Assembly: GCF_018320785.1 (NCBI RefSeq)
Contig: NC_054866.1
Coordinates: forward strand, 37,921,000-37,984,999
Direction of reading: 5' to 3'
Length of the DNA stretch: 64,000 nucleotides
Source of the DNA: Cheilinus undulatus
Taxonomy: Eukaryota; Chordata; Actinopteri; Labriformes; Labridae
Both the position numbers and the translations under genes were made by a program. This document shows, in pieces, positions 10,803 through 31,455 of this stretch (position 1 is its first letter; each line of letters begins with the position of its first letter). The notes under the pieces are model-generated. The model was not told the DNA's origin. It did not search any database and worked only from the letters and a program-made list of their open reading frames with translations.

Positions 10803-13800
10803 TTAAGATCCACACATGAGGCATTCATCACGGTTCTCCAGAGAACACACCATGGCGGCCATGTTTCTCTCTTTGATCTCCTCCTCCGAGGCTTTGACGG
10901 GCTCCTGCGCCTCCTTCAGCTTCTCCTTGTTCAGGGTGAACTGGATCGGGTTAGCGGCCGGCTTCGTCCGAAGATAATACATTCCCGTTTTCAGACCCTG
11001 TGGAGGCAGAATTAAAATTTAATCCGAGTTTACCGTTAAAGTGAGACGTCACTCTCGGTCCAGATTTGTGTTGCTCACCTGTTTCCAGCCGTAGAAGTGC
11101 ATGCTGGTCAGTTTGCCATAGTTTGGCTCTGCGATGTGGATGTTCAGGGACTGGCTCTGGTCGATGTATGCACCACGGTCCGCAGCCATCTTCAGCACGG
11201 TCTTCTGGGAAATTTCCCATACGGTTTTGTATAGCTGCTTCAGATCGTCTGGAATCTCATCAATACCCTGATCAAATAAAACAAATGTTAGGAAACGTTT
11301 TGTGGTGGGGAAGAAGAAACGGCCTGAAATTTAAGACTTTTGAGTACCCTTAAAGACACGGGAGCTGGCCAGGCTGAAAATAATTTAACCCAGCTGATAA
11401 GAAATTTTACCCATCTGATAATTTTTTTGGACATCTTTAAAGCCAAAATAACAAATATTTGCTGATTTGAGGCTTAAACAAGGGTATTTTGCTGCTCTTA
11501 CATTCAATCCTCCCCCTTTCAGTCCCACCAAAGGTTCAAATCTTTAATATTTTCAGTAATCTTTTTACCATCAATTTCTCATCCCAGACTCTTGTAATCA
11601 ATTGTGTGATTTTGAATTACTGTATGGCATTTTGTAGACAATAAAAACATCCATGACTAAATGAAGTTAGTTATAGTCTAAATCCAGTCTGACCCCTTTT
11701 CTATCAAGTATGAATAGATGATCAGACATTCTACTTGGAAAGTAGCAAAAAATGTTTATATAATTAATTGTAATAAATGGAAAAAAGGTAGGAAATCCTT
11801 TAAAAATAAATAAATAAATGTATGAATCATCAAGATAGTAACAGATTAATTTGGAGTGAATTGAATCAAACCAGTCAGGCTATTTTTTACTCTAGATAGT
11901 CTTAAATCAAAACTCCTGCAGCAGCCATCAAAACAGAAAATTTGCTGTCCCTTTTCCAGGATAAATCTGGATGTCTTGGTTACCTGAATGGAGCCGTTAT
12001 GCGCGATCAGCTGGTTCTTCATCTCCTCGTTCCACAGCCCCCTCTCCGTCAGGTCTTTGAGCAGATGAGGGTTGACGATCTGGAACTCTCCAGACAGGAC
12101 CCTGCGGGTGTAGATATTGCTGGTGTACGCCTCGATGGACTCATTGTTGCCCAGGATCTGTGCGGTGGAGGCGGTGGGCATCGGGGCGAGCAGCAGACTG
12201 TTCCTCACGCCGTGTTTGGCAATCTTCTCCTTCAGCAGCTTCCAGTCCCACAGGTCAGTGGGCGTCTTCTCCCACATGTCGTACTGGAGGATGCCTTTGC
12301 TGACCGGAGAGCCTTCGTAGGTCTCGTAGGGGCCGAACTCTGCCGCCAGCTCGCAGCTCGCCTCGAGGGCGGCGTAGTAGATGGTCTCAAAGATATGAAT
12401 GTTCAGTAGCTGAGCTTCTTGGCTTTCAAACGGATATCGCATGAGGATGAAGGCGTCGGCCAAACCCTGCACACCGATCCCAATCGGCCTGTGGCGTTTG
12501 TTGGAGTTCTCAGCTTCAGGAACAGGATAGTAGTTGATCTCAATGATCTTATTCAAGTTCTTGACAATCACTTTGGTCACAGCTGCTAGTTTTTTGAAGT
12601 CAAAAGTCCGCTCAGAGGTGACATACATGTTGAGTGCGATAGATGCCAGATTACAGACTGCTACTTCATCTTGGCTCGTGTATTCAACGATTTCTGTGCA
12701 CAGGTTGCTGCACTTGATAGTACCCAGATTCTGCTGGTTGCTCTTCCTGTTGCAGGCATCTTTGTACAGCATGTAAGGCGTTCCCGTTTCTGTCTGGGAC
12801 TCGATGATGGCGTGCCACAGCTGCTGAGCCTTCACCACACGCTTCACTCTCCCCTCCTTCTCATAGGAAGCGTACAGCTTCTCAAACTCATCCCCCCAGC
12901 ACTCGTCCAGCCCAGGGCACTCACTGGGACACATCAGAGACCAGTCCTGGTTGCTCTCCACTCTCTTCATGAACAGGTCAGGGATCCACAGGGCATAGAA
13001 GAGGTCTCTGGCTCTCTGCTCCTCCTTTCCTGTGTTCTTCTTCAGCTCCAGGAAGTCAAACACGTCAAAGTGCCAAGGCTCCAGGTACATGGCGAAGGCT
13101 CCTGGCCTCTTGTTGCCGCCCTGGTCGACGTAACGAGCCGTGTTGTTGTAAACTCTCAGCATGGGAACAAGGCCGTTGGAGTTGCCGTTTGTGCCTGCAA
13201 TGTAGCTCCCTGTTGATCTGATGCAGCTGACGGCAACACCAATACCTCCAGCTGATTTGGAGATGAGGGCACACTGCTTCAGGGTGTCATAAATACCTTC
13301 GATGCTGTCGTCTTTCATGGCGAGCAGGAAGCAGCTGGACAGCTGTGGCCTGTTGGTTCCTGCGTTGAAGAGTGTAGGGGAGGCGTGTGTGAACCATTTC
13401 TCTGACAGAAGGTTGTAGGTCTCGATGGCCGCGTCGATGTCCGATTTGTGGATCCCAACAGAAACTCTCATCAGCATGTGCTGTGGCCGCTCGGCCACTT
13501 TACCGTTGATCTTCAGCAGATACGAGCGCTCCAGAGTTTTGAAGCCAAAGAAGTTGTAGGAGAAATCTCGGTCGTAAATTATAGCTGAGTTGAGGCGGTC
13601 TTTGTTTGCAAGAACGAGGTCAAGAGTTTCCTTGGAGATCATGGGGGAGTGGCGTTTGTTTAAGGGGTTGACATAGTTGTACAGGTCCTCCATCACATCG
13701 CTGAACACCTTCTTGGTCTCCTTGTGCAGGTTGGAGACAGCGATACGTGCAGCAAGGATTGCATAGTCGGGGTGTTTGGTTGTGAGGGTGGCAGCGATCT

Positions 13801-16111
13801 CTGCAGCCAGAGTGTCAAGCTCCACCGTGGTGACGCCGCTGTACAAACCCTGAATCACCTTCATTGTGATCTGAGCCGGATCCACAAAGTCGGAGTTCAG
13901 GCCGTAGCACAGCTTCTGGATGCGGGAGGTAATTTTGTCAAACATGACGCGCTCTTGGCGTCCATCTAGAGGGGAGAAAACAGTTTTTGCTTAAACATAT
14001 TATCACGGTTTCTCTTACATCATTTTTAAATACATTAAAATTTTGTCATTTTATTGGGGCTAAATTGTAAAAGCTGTTTAAAATAAAACTATTACTACAG
14101 CTACTAAGTTATCAGTAAGGTAATTCACTGATTTCTTTGTAAAAACTGCTTTGAAACTCCAGTAAACATCTGAGAAGTTTCTTCAAGATGAATAAGTAAA
14201 ATTTAAAAATCCATAACAATTAATTAAAATATTAAAAAGCACACAGTGTCAACCCAACTGGTTTTTAAGTACAAATCAGTGATGACTGAGGTATATTAAA
14301 GGCATAAATGCCTCTGTATAGACAAACTCAGTGCAATTTCAGCACTTTAAATAAACAGTCCAATAGCAAATGTGCAATTTTCTCAAGCGCCTTTACAATC
14401 ATATGCAAAACATAATCACTATAGCGCTCTACCATCTGCCTTAAACACTTCAACTGCAATGGTCACTTTAATCCTGGTCAGTCTCAGGAATAGTCATATC
14501 ACCAACTTGTGTATTATTTGTGGATCTTAGTTTACCGTTTATATTGTTTGGTCTATGTGTGTTGTCTTTTTTTTTTTTTTTTTTACATTTTCATTATGTA
14601 CAGGCTTGTTATAAACTTTTATTTGTATACCATCAACCCTAGAAACTGGCATTTGGCCATAATCAGGCACATTTAGATGTCAATGTTAATTAATGCACAC
14701 TGTCCCCTATAATAAATTCTAAAAAGTAATACATAAAATAAAAAGTATAAAATGTTCTGATAAAATGCTATAAAATTTAACAAGCAATCTTCTACAAGTT
14801 TATTTCTGCATTCAAATCTCACCAAGTAAACATGTCATAATCACATTAATGCTATTATGCAATTTTAAGTAGAAAGAGGAGGGTGAGTGCTACACAGGGT
14901 GAAAAATGTCTAAAACACTGGAACCTGATGAGGACAAAAAAATACATTTAAAGAGAGAAATAGTGGTGTAGAAAATCTAAGTGACTTCGCAGATACCTGA
15001 TTATAAAAAAAATAGCAGAGGCTCATTAGGTGTACTTTCTGACCCCACAAACGATTTCCAATCTAACGTGATAAATAAGAGGTAAATATTTGAGTATTGT
15101 ATTATGATTGTACAGGAATTTTGTTGAAGACTTTCAGGGTTTCTATTTGGGCAGCAGCATAATGAAGTCTGGGAAAGGCTGGCGCATCCATTTCCTTAAT
15201 GGATATTTATCACATCATAGTGCCTTGGATTTCCAGTTCTGACGGCCATTCCTACCATGGACTTTACATGTAAATAATCTGGCAAGTATTTTTTTTCCTT
15301 CTTGACAGTTTTAAGTGCCATTTGACCTCTTTTTAAGATAGCACAAAAAATACTACATTATAAATAAGCCTTACAGTTTTCTCTTTAAGCATATATTGAT
15401 ATCTGCAGTCATAAATGATATTCAAGGGTTTTTCCCTTTTCCATAAATAAATATATTTATGTGTGCAGTTTGGATCATTACGGAACAAACGATGCACTCC
15501 GGATGAACTTATTTAGACTTTATGGTCTTAAAGTTTGAGAATACTCTTGAAACACATGGTGTCTCTTCTTAGAAGTCCTTTGGGTCAGATATCCATAGCT
15601 CATTTTGTCATAATCTCCCTGAGGTCCACATTTCTCTCTAGTTAACCTTAATAACTTTGGCTTTTGGCGCCAAACATAACAAAGGCTTACGACTGAATCC
15701 ATAAACAATGACGTGGGTTAAAACATGAGGCAGAAATTGAATGTATTAAGTTAATATCATCACTCACGTGTATGGCACGCTTCTCTTTAAGTCTCTTAGA
15801 TTAGCTTTATCAATCGCTGACAGGTTGAAGCGTCTTCTGCTCAAATAGCAAGCTAGCTAGCTAAGTTAGGTATCTATTAGCTACTAGCTAACTTACAACA
15901 GACGTCAGGCTGCTTCAGTACAAACAGCGTGGAAAGTATCGGTTATGTGAAATGACAACTCATCGGTCTGTCTGAGAAAGCAAGTGAGTCGTTGTCTTTT
16001 CACATATATTGTTGAGTTTTTATTGTCAACAGGGAGAGCGCTGATGCTAACCCGAGGCAGTAATGTTACATCACAACAGAAAGTCAGCTCACCTCGCTTG
16101 ATCACATGCAT
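10803..16111 (-). CDS. rrm1: Ribonucleoside-diphosphate reductase large subunit
   Basis: RRM1 with RRM2 reduces ribonucleoside diphosphates to deoxyribonucleotides in the cytosol, supplying DNA synthesis. Exons on the minus strand are 16111-16093, 13965-11984, 11267-11079 and 10997-10803; all borders are GT-AG, and 2385 coding bases give 794 residues (human 792). The start matches the family's [17 protein letters not shown], the N-terminal ATP-cone. Active-site parts are present: the cysteine in QLSSCFLL (human C218), NLCTE with the N, C and E residues near 427-431, the partner cysteine in AVCNLAS (C444), the YY pair in GMYYLRT (737/738), and the C-terminal shuttle CLMCGS. The gene looks functional. 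It is odd in its structure: the human gene has 19 exons, but here one exon carries about 83 percent of the protein. Introns are 2127, 716 and 81 bases. Confidence 0.97.
13966..16092 (-). other. rrm1 intron 1
   Basis: Spans the first intron of rrm1, between the 19-base coding part of exon 1 and the large exon 2. It is AT-rich with a poly-T run near 14568-14584 and no recognisable coding exon. GC content rises toward 15,800-16,090 near the promoter. Confidence 0.6.
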
Positions 16112-16319
16112 GCCGGCGGAGTGTGGTGTTAGTCGTCTGGAGGATTCAGCAGGTGTAGCTGTTAGCTACGAGTTTATCTTCCTTCTGTGACAAAACTCAC
16201 AAACTGATATAATCACCGACCAGCCTTACAGGAGAGAGCGCGAATGATTCCGGAAACCCGCTAACGGCTCATTTGTACGGGAGGCGTCACCTTTAGTGGA
16301 GCAGATGGGCAGGTGTATA

Positions 16320-16423
16320 AGCCAATCAGGAACAAGAAAATCCGGAACTGTGTATCTACGGACCAATCACAATCCTTAAGAGCTTCCTCTTCCGTTAATT
16401 TCCCGGACAAAAATCTGGCGGGA
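16320..16423 (-). promoter_or_regulatory. Putative rrm1 promoter elements (two CCAAT boxes and an E2F-like site)
   Basis: Two CCAAT boxes (16322-16326 and 16363-16367) and an E2F-like TCTGGCGGGA (16414-16423) lie 210-310 bases upstream of the rrm1 start codon. CCAAT boxes and E2F sites are typical of S-phase genes such as ribonucleotide reductase. Orientation on the plus strand does not matter for these sites. Function is inferred from motif and position only. Confidence 0.45.
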
Positions 16424-16699
16424 CAGAGAAGTAGGTCAGTGTGCTGTGTTTTGCCCAGACTTGATTACAGAGGCCACTCAATTATGTTCAGTTTATGTTC
16501 TTAAACATACGGATTGCAGAGGGAGAATATATTCAAACAAGGCTCACTTTATATAAACCTCATGTTCATACCCGTAGTCGCTCCAGGACTGGAATATTGT
16601 GTGGCCTATGGGCGTTAGTGTTGTTAGTTATAAAGCAAAAAAATATCACGTTACAAAAAATACTGTTTATTTAATAGAATTTATTTAGAATCAGGAGTT

Positions 16700-17645
16700 C
16701 GATTCAAAAAGTGAAACTCATATAGATTAATTACACACATAGTGAAATATTTAAAGTATTTCTTTCTTTTTAAAGGGATGATTATTGTTTACAGTAAATA
16801 AAATCCCCAAATTCAGTCTGAGGCTGGAGTTAGTTCATCAAGAGCCACCATGCACAGACGTATCAGGGAATTTGCCTACAACTGTCTCATTCCTCATGTC
16901 AAGCCACTCCTGAACCACAGGCAATGCCAGAAGCATCTCACCTGGGCTAAGGAGAAAAAGAACAGTTGTGGTCCAAAGTCTTGTTTTTAAATGAAAGTAA
17001 ATTTTGAATTTCATTTGGAAATAAAGGTCCCAGAGTCTGGAGAAAGATCAGAGAGGCCCAGAATCCAAAATGCCTGAAGTCCAGTGTTTTCAGTTTTCAC
17101 AATCAGCGTTGGTTTAGGTGCCATGTAATCTGCTGCTGTTACTCCACTGTGCTTCATCAAGTCCAGAGTTAACACTGTCAGCTATCTATCAAGAGATTTT
17201 AGGGTACTTCAGACTTCCATCTGCTGAGACGCTTTAAGGAGACACTGATTTCCTCTTCTAGGAGGACTTGGCACCTGACCACAGTGAAGCAAAAACTACC
17301 AGAAACTTGTTTGCTGATCATGGTATTACTTTGTTTGACTGGCCTGCCAACTGACCTGACCTGACCTCCATAGAGAGTCTGGGCTATTGTCAAGAGGAAG
17401 ATGAGAGACACCAGACACAACATCACAGATGAGCTGAAAGCAATCAGAACAACCCAGGCTTCATAACACCCCAGCAATCCCACAGACTGCTCTCCTCCAT
17501 GCCATGTAGCATAAATGCAGTAATTTGTGCAAAAGAAGCTCCAACATTTACTGAGTGCATAAATGAATTGATTTTCCATATCAGCATTGCTGTATCATAA
17601 ATTTTTGGACTGATATTTTTGATATTCTAATATTTTGAGACAGTA
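16700..17645 (+). mobile_element. Old Tc1-type element, same family as 37211-38556
   Basis: The left part matches that element's arm (GTGAAACTCATATAGATTAATTACACA compared with its GTGAAACCCTTATATTATATAGAC, and CCCAAATTCAGT). The right part matches its end (GATATTCTAATATTTTGAGA). The plus strand carries decayed transposase, for example HRRIREFAYN and TWAKEKKN, and later a region equivalent to [11 protein letters not shown]. Unlike the 37 kb copy, it keeps traces of the N-terminal half of the transposase. It lies between the divergent genes rrm1 and qpctl; the borders are approximate. Confidence 0.65.
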
Positions 17646-18220
17646 AGTCTTTTTTTTTATTTAAGTGAGCTGCAAGCTGTAGTCATCAACATTCAAAGAA
17701 AAAAGTCTAGAGATATTTCAATGTGTAAAGATGAATCTAGAATATATGGAAGTTCTCTTTAATTTGTCCAGTAGGTGGCGGCAGTGTACCGTGAAGTTTA
17801 CCACCAGCTGGTGGCGGTAGTGCGCCATAACAGTGTTTGCCTACTGCCTTAAAACATAAAGAAGAAACACCAGCAGCCACTACGAAATCCTGCGGTGTGG
17901 CTGCGAATAAATTGCGCTTATTTATGTGGCATTTTTGCTACAAAAGAGTAATGACAAGTTTGCCTCATGGGTAGTTTTACGCCGCTTAGTCTTTATTAGA
18001 CGAAAGTAGATACAAGTATTTGTGTAACGCTAGTAAAGACTAGCAGCAGTCAGTGATACGTGGGCTTAATCTGTTTCTGTGTTAATTATAATGTTTAGAG
18101 GATTAAGATGATCAAAGCAGCCCTTCATTCAGCCTCGCCTTCAAAGACCCGGACTCACAGACTGGCATCGAGGATCAGGACCACAAAAGAGAGGCTCTTA
18201 AACTTGGGGGATGGAGTATG

Positions 18221-18374
18221 ATGGAGAAACAGGACTCCACACAGACACGGTGTTCAGATCAGAGCCAGCGAACTCCTGACTTCCTGGATTTCCCTCCTGC
18301 ATGCCCCACGAGTCAGCTTGTACACGTAGCTGAAGGGACCCAGATAAACACTGCAGCTATAGCCTCTATGAGAC

Positions 18375-18388
<14 letters not shown>
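18221..18388 (+). promoter_or_regulatory. Upstream open reading frame overlapping the qpctl start
   Basis: An ATG at 18221 opens a 55-codon frame ending in TAG at 18386-18388, 14 bases past the qpctl ATG at 18375 and in a different frame. A second, shorter upstream ATG at 18211 opens 22 codons. If the transcript begins upstream of these, both could reduce translation of qpctl. No transcript data are available, so this is an inference from sequence. Confidence 0.4.
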
Positions 18389-27386
<8,998 letters not shown>

Positions 27387-28071
27387 ACACTGGGTGCAAT
27401 TTGTGTGAAAAGGTCCACATGAAGACCTCTGCTCACTTTTTACTCCATACTGGAGTAATATGGCTTTGAGCCACACTCCTGGCACTTCATTGCTAAAAAA
27501 GCACAGCATAATTAAGACGTGAATGAAGAAGAGAGAACCTGGTCATATGAAGAAACTGTGCACTTCAGCTAAAAAAAGAAACTTCACCAAAGACATGGGA
27601 CCTGCTGGAATTACCTGTTACCTTGATTACACATCAGGGCAGTTTTAAAACACTACATGTCTAAGTGTGTGGGCTTATGATATGTATTAAGGAGTCTTAA
27701 TTGGGGTGTTGCTAGTTAATGGAGCCAAATGACCAGCTCATGAAGTTGATTCTGTGAATTAATTTTTTGCCTCTTATTTCCTGTGAAAAAAACCCAAGCA
27801 TTTATTTCCCTCAGTCATAATGATTTACATGCCCTAATGTTTCTTAAAGACACACTTAGAGAGCCTGTGAACACTATTCTCAATGTTTAAATCATGATAG
27901 GTCACCTTTGTGAAATATCCTGTGAACTTTTCTGTCTCTTTGATAACCCTTTAGGATTTATGACCTGCTGTAATTAAATGTTAGCCATATTACATGGCTA
28001 TACTGTACTTTAGTTGTCAGACTGATGGGGAGTATAAAATCTTAAGATGTAAGTTTACACCATGCAAAAGG

Positions 28072-28077
28072 TTTATT
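28072..28077 (-). terminator. Probable six9-like polyadenylation signal
   Basis: AATAAA on the minus strand (TTTATT on plus), about 280 bases beyond the six9-like stop. If this and the qpctl signal at 28263 are both used, the two 3' UTRs overlap by roughly 200 bases. Confidence 0.4.
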
Positions 28078-28262
28078 GAACACATAAGAAAAGTGGTTTT
28101 CTTGAAGTGGTTTTCCAATTTAATGCAATATGGTCAGAAACATTGAAAAACGATTCTACAAAAGCTGCTGTAGCTTCTATGAAAGATATACATGGGAAAA
28201 TACTTTTTCCAGCATGGTCCCAGTGTATCTTTCCACAACATCTGCCTGATTTATGTTTTGAT

Positions 28263-28268
28263 AATAAA
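28263..28268 (+). terminator. Probable qpctl polyadenylation signal
   Basis: AATAAA about 880 bases after the qpctl stop, within GATAATAAAGTTTTC, and only 85 bases from the stop codon of the convergent six9-like gene. Confidence 0.5.
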
Positions 28269-28352
28269 GTTTTCTTTGCAATTATGTTTAAATGAGACCA
28301 GAAAAGTGGCATTTAATGTTTAATATGTTGTTTGAAGCTGTGAAGGACGGAC

Positions 28353-31300
28353 TCATATGAGGCCTTGATCCATGTGATACAGAGGTGGAGGTGGAGGGCA
28401 GTAGTGTTTGGGATGTGGGCTGCCTGGAGGTGAAGTGTCATCAGACGAAGGACAAATTTCTCCAGAGGTTCGGCCAGGGCAAGATACTTGGAAACTAAAA
28501 GAGATGTGAAATATTAGATAAGTACAACTGTTGCCTGGTAATGTCCATGAAAACCCAGTGGAATTTTGCATCTGTACTTGACCACAAGAGGGTGCTGCTA
28601 TCATATTTAAAATGTAGCTACATAATTTGATTAATATCTATATTCTACTACAGCACAGACTACCAAAAGTTGTTATCGAAGTGTATGATTAAGCGATTTA
28701 TCAAAGGCCATTATGCTTTCATATAAATGTTACTAAGTATGTAAACTTGCAGAAAAAAGTAAACGCTTAGAAAACTGTCTTTTTAAGTATATGTTTAACG
28801 GTTTGACTTCTTTATCCCTCCGCAAAACCCAGTGCAATATCGATTTAAAAAATATTTCTCATTGAATTGTATAAATTATTTTAAAGCAAGCCTCTGTATT
28901 TTAGGAGATGCCCTTGCTCTCTCAACTGGAGTTACATAGGGGTGACGTTATTTTCCCAGTATGTAATTCTCATTCCTTAGTGCTCGTAGTATTTGACTAA
29001 AGACTGAATGCTAACGGTTAGTAGCTGCAGCCATCATGTATCCATCCGCGACTAGGTGAGGGAAGCGTTGTTACTTTTTTGTATCTCTAGCTGCTATTTG
29101 CATTTAGCCTGTGTCTTTTCGCGGAGAATAAAAGTTAAAATTACCCCTTCCTTGATTCGTCCATGTCCGTCGCTCGGTCCCTCTGTCGCCGGTTCTTGAA
29201 CCAGTTGCTGACCTGTGTGGTCGTTAGGCCGGTGGCCGCTGCCAGCTCCCGCTTCTCCCGGGTGGAGGGATACGGTTTATGGTGGTACCATTCTCGGAGC
29301 ACACTCCGGGATTTTTCCTGTTTTTAAGTCGAGTCAAGAAAAACGGTGTTTTTTGTCATCACAAAAGCACAAAAAATGGAGTTGTTCTAGAGTATGCTAT
29401 AAACCCAGCTAAGAGGGGAGTAAATGATAATTTAAAGATGCTAGCTAAGCTAACGCTGAGAAATTGACAATTCGAAGTAGGCCTACAACTTGCGTTGAAG
29501 TTGGTGTTGCCATGCCAAACTCATGATTTTACGGCCAAGCTTTATTTTGTAAGGTGTAGAAGATCTTTAAGTAAGAAAAAAATGACTATCCTTCCTTCAC
29601 AGATTTGAGGAAAATGTGTCAGTTTGAAACCCTAAAAGAGAAAATTCTAGATTGTCTTATCAAAAGAAAAGCACTGATTGTGCAAAAGTCGTTTCAATAT
29701 GCAAATGAAAAAACATACTGATAAAGATATGCAGTTAACAGGGTTATTTGCCTTTACAGTAGCTTGTGTCTATGGAGAAGTTTAAATTTATAAAATGAAG
29801 CTATAGCACAATATAATATACAGTGCATTTAGAAAGTATTAAGACCTCCTTCACTTTTTTGTTTCTCTTTGCAGCCTCACCTTACAGTCTAAGAAAAACA
29901 TTCTTATTGTAACTTATCTACATTCAGTACCCCATCATGACAATGTCAAAAAAATAAGTTATTTATTTATTATTATTATTGTTATTATTATTATTTTCAA
30001 ATTTATGAAAAATTAAAACTGAAATATCACATTGAGATAAGTATTCAGACCTTTGGAAAACAACTGGAATTTAGCTCAGGTTCCTCCCATTTCTCTTAAT
30101 CTTTGCTGAGATGTTTCAACTCCTAGATTGGAGTCCACCTCCAATTAAATTGATTGGACATGATTTGGAATGACACATGCTTCTCTGTAGAAGGCCTCAC
30201 AGCTGACAATGCATATCAGAGCCAAAACCAAGTCATGAGTTCAGAGACAGGATTGCTACAATGCATTGAACAGGGGAAGGTTACAAAAAAAAGTCTGCTG
30301 CACTGAAGGTTTCTTAGAGCACAGTGGCCTCCATAATTCTCAAATTTAATAAGTCTGACACAATCAGGACTCTTCCAAGAGCTGGTTATGTATCCAAACT
30401 GAGAAATCAGGGGAGAAGGGCCCTAATAGGAGAGATGACCAAGAACCCAATGGTCACTCTGACTGCGCTCCAGACATCCTGTGTCGAGATAACGTTCCAG
30501 AAGGACAACCACTACTGCAGCCCTCCACCGATGTGGGCTAAATGGAGCCTTTACTAAGTGCAAAACACAAGCCTTTCCAATTCATGTCCAATTGATTTAT
30601 TTTACAACAGGTGGATGCCAATCAAGGTAGAAGGACTGAGAGAAATGGGAGGAATCTGAGCTAAATTTGAAGTGTTTTTGCAAAGGGTTTGGATACTTAT
30701 GTCAATGCGATATTTCAGTTTTTTATTTTTAATAAATTTGAGGGGGGGGGGGAAATCTGAATTCTGTTTTAACTTTGTCATTCAGAGGTACTGATTCTAA
30801 ATAACGAGAATAGATTTTTTTCAACTGTAGCATCACGCTACAAAATAAGAAAAATTTATAAAGGTGAAGGGAGTCTGAGTACTTTTAGAATGCAGTGTAT
30901 ATTGTAGCCTGTTATCTGATAGAGGATCATATTTTAAAAGATGCAAATTTTAATCTGTTAATAACCTTACTGTAGCCTAGATGGTTATAGAGAACAATGA
31001 AGCCAAATCAAAGGTGTAAAGCAAATCAGGTACGAGGGAAAAGATAAGATTTTTCCTACCTTGAAACAATAGCTCGTCTCCTCTCCATCCCAGATAGTGT
31101 GCGGTAGAGGAAACTTTCTCCTCAGCCGATACTTCCCCACAGCTCCCAGGGGTCGTCCCCTCTGCCTTTCAGCCTCTGTATAGTGGGCTCGTAGCCAGAG
31201 CTGCTGCAGGAGTGGTTGGCTGCGTGTGGAGAAGGGGAAGCCCTCCAGCAGGGTGTAGAGGTCAGTGAAGTGGCCTTGGTGAAAGGCTACTGCAGCTTTA

Positions 31301-31455
31301 GCCTTCAGCACACTTTCCAGTTCCCAGGGGCAAGGAGTGAAGGAGGGGGAGGAGGGAGAAGGGAGAGTGCGGAGAAACATAGCAAGGCGATCCATGCAAC
31401 CCCTCTGCAGTAGAACCTCACACACACATGCCACCTGTTCTGCTGTGAAGACCAT
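28353..31455 (-). CDS. six9: Six1/2-class homeobox transcription factor (six9-like)
   Basis: A sequence-specific nuclear transcription factor of the sine oculis family. Exons on the minus strand are 31455-31060, 29317-29145 and 28494-28353; GT-AG borders join in frame to 236 residues. The SIX domain begins almost at residue 1 ([15 protein letters not shown]) and runs to about 120. The homeodomain covers about 124-183 and carries the Six1/2 signatures [16 protein letters not shown] and [20 protein letters not shown]. The first intron splits the homeodomain just after CFK. The SIX domain has a short S/P-rich insertion (LPSPSSPSF) and the C-terminal tail is short and proline-rich, unlike Six1 or Six2. 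Class and integrity are firm. The name six9 rests on divergence plus position next to six5; a Six1/2 paralogue under another name is the alternative. A Tc1 element sits in intron 1. Confidence 0.88.
29821..30897 (+). mobile_element. Tc1-type transposon, decayed copy
   Basis: About 1077 bases flanked by TA, with ends CAGTGCATTTAGAAAGTATT and, reversed, CACTGCATTCTAAAAGTACT. The interior has plus-strand transposase traces ([19 protein letters not shown], then [13 protein letters not shown]) and a later truncated region, so the enzyme is dead. An ATT-rich tract near 29967-29996 and a G-run near 30743-30752 lie inside. It is located in intron 1 of the six9-like gene. The fragment at 608-842 belongs to the same family. 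Confidence 0.8.

Noticed and set aside
11942-13216. Open frames on the plus strand across rrm1
   Set aside because: They lie antisense to the long rrm1 exon and show no family motif; the GC-rich coding strand leaves few stops on the other.
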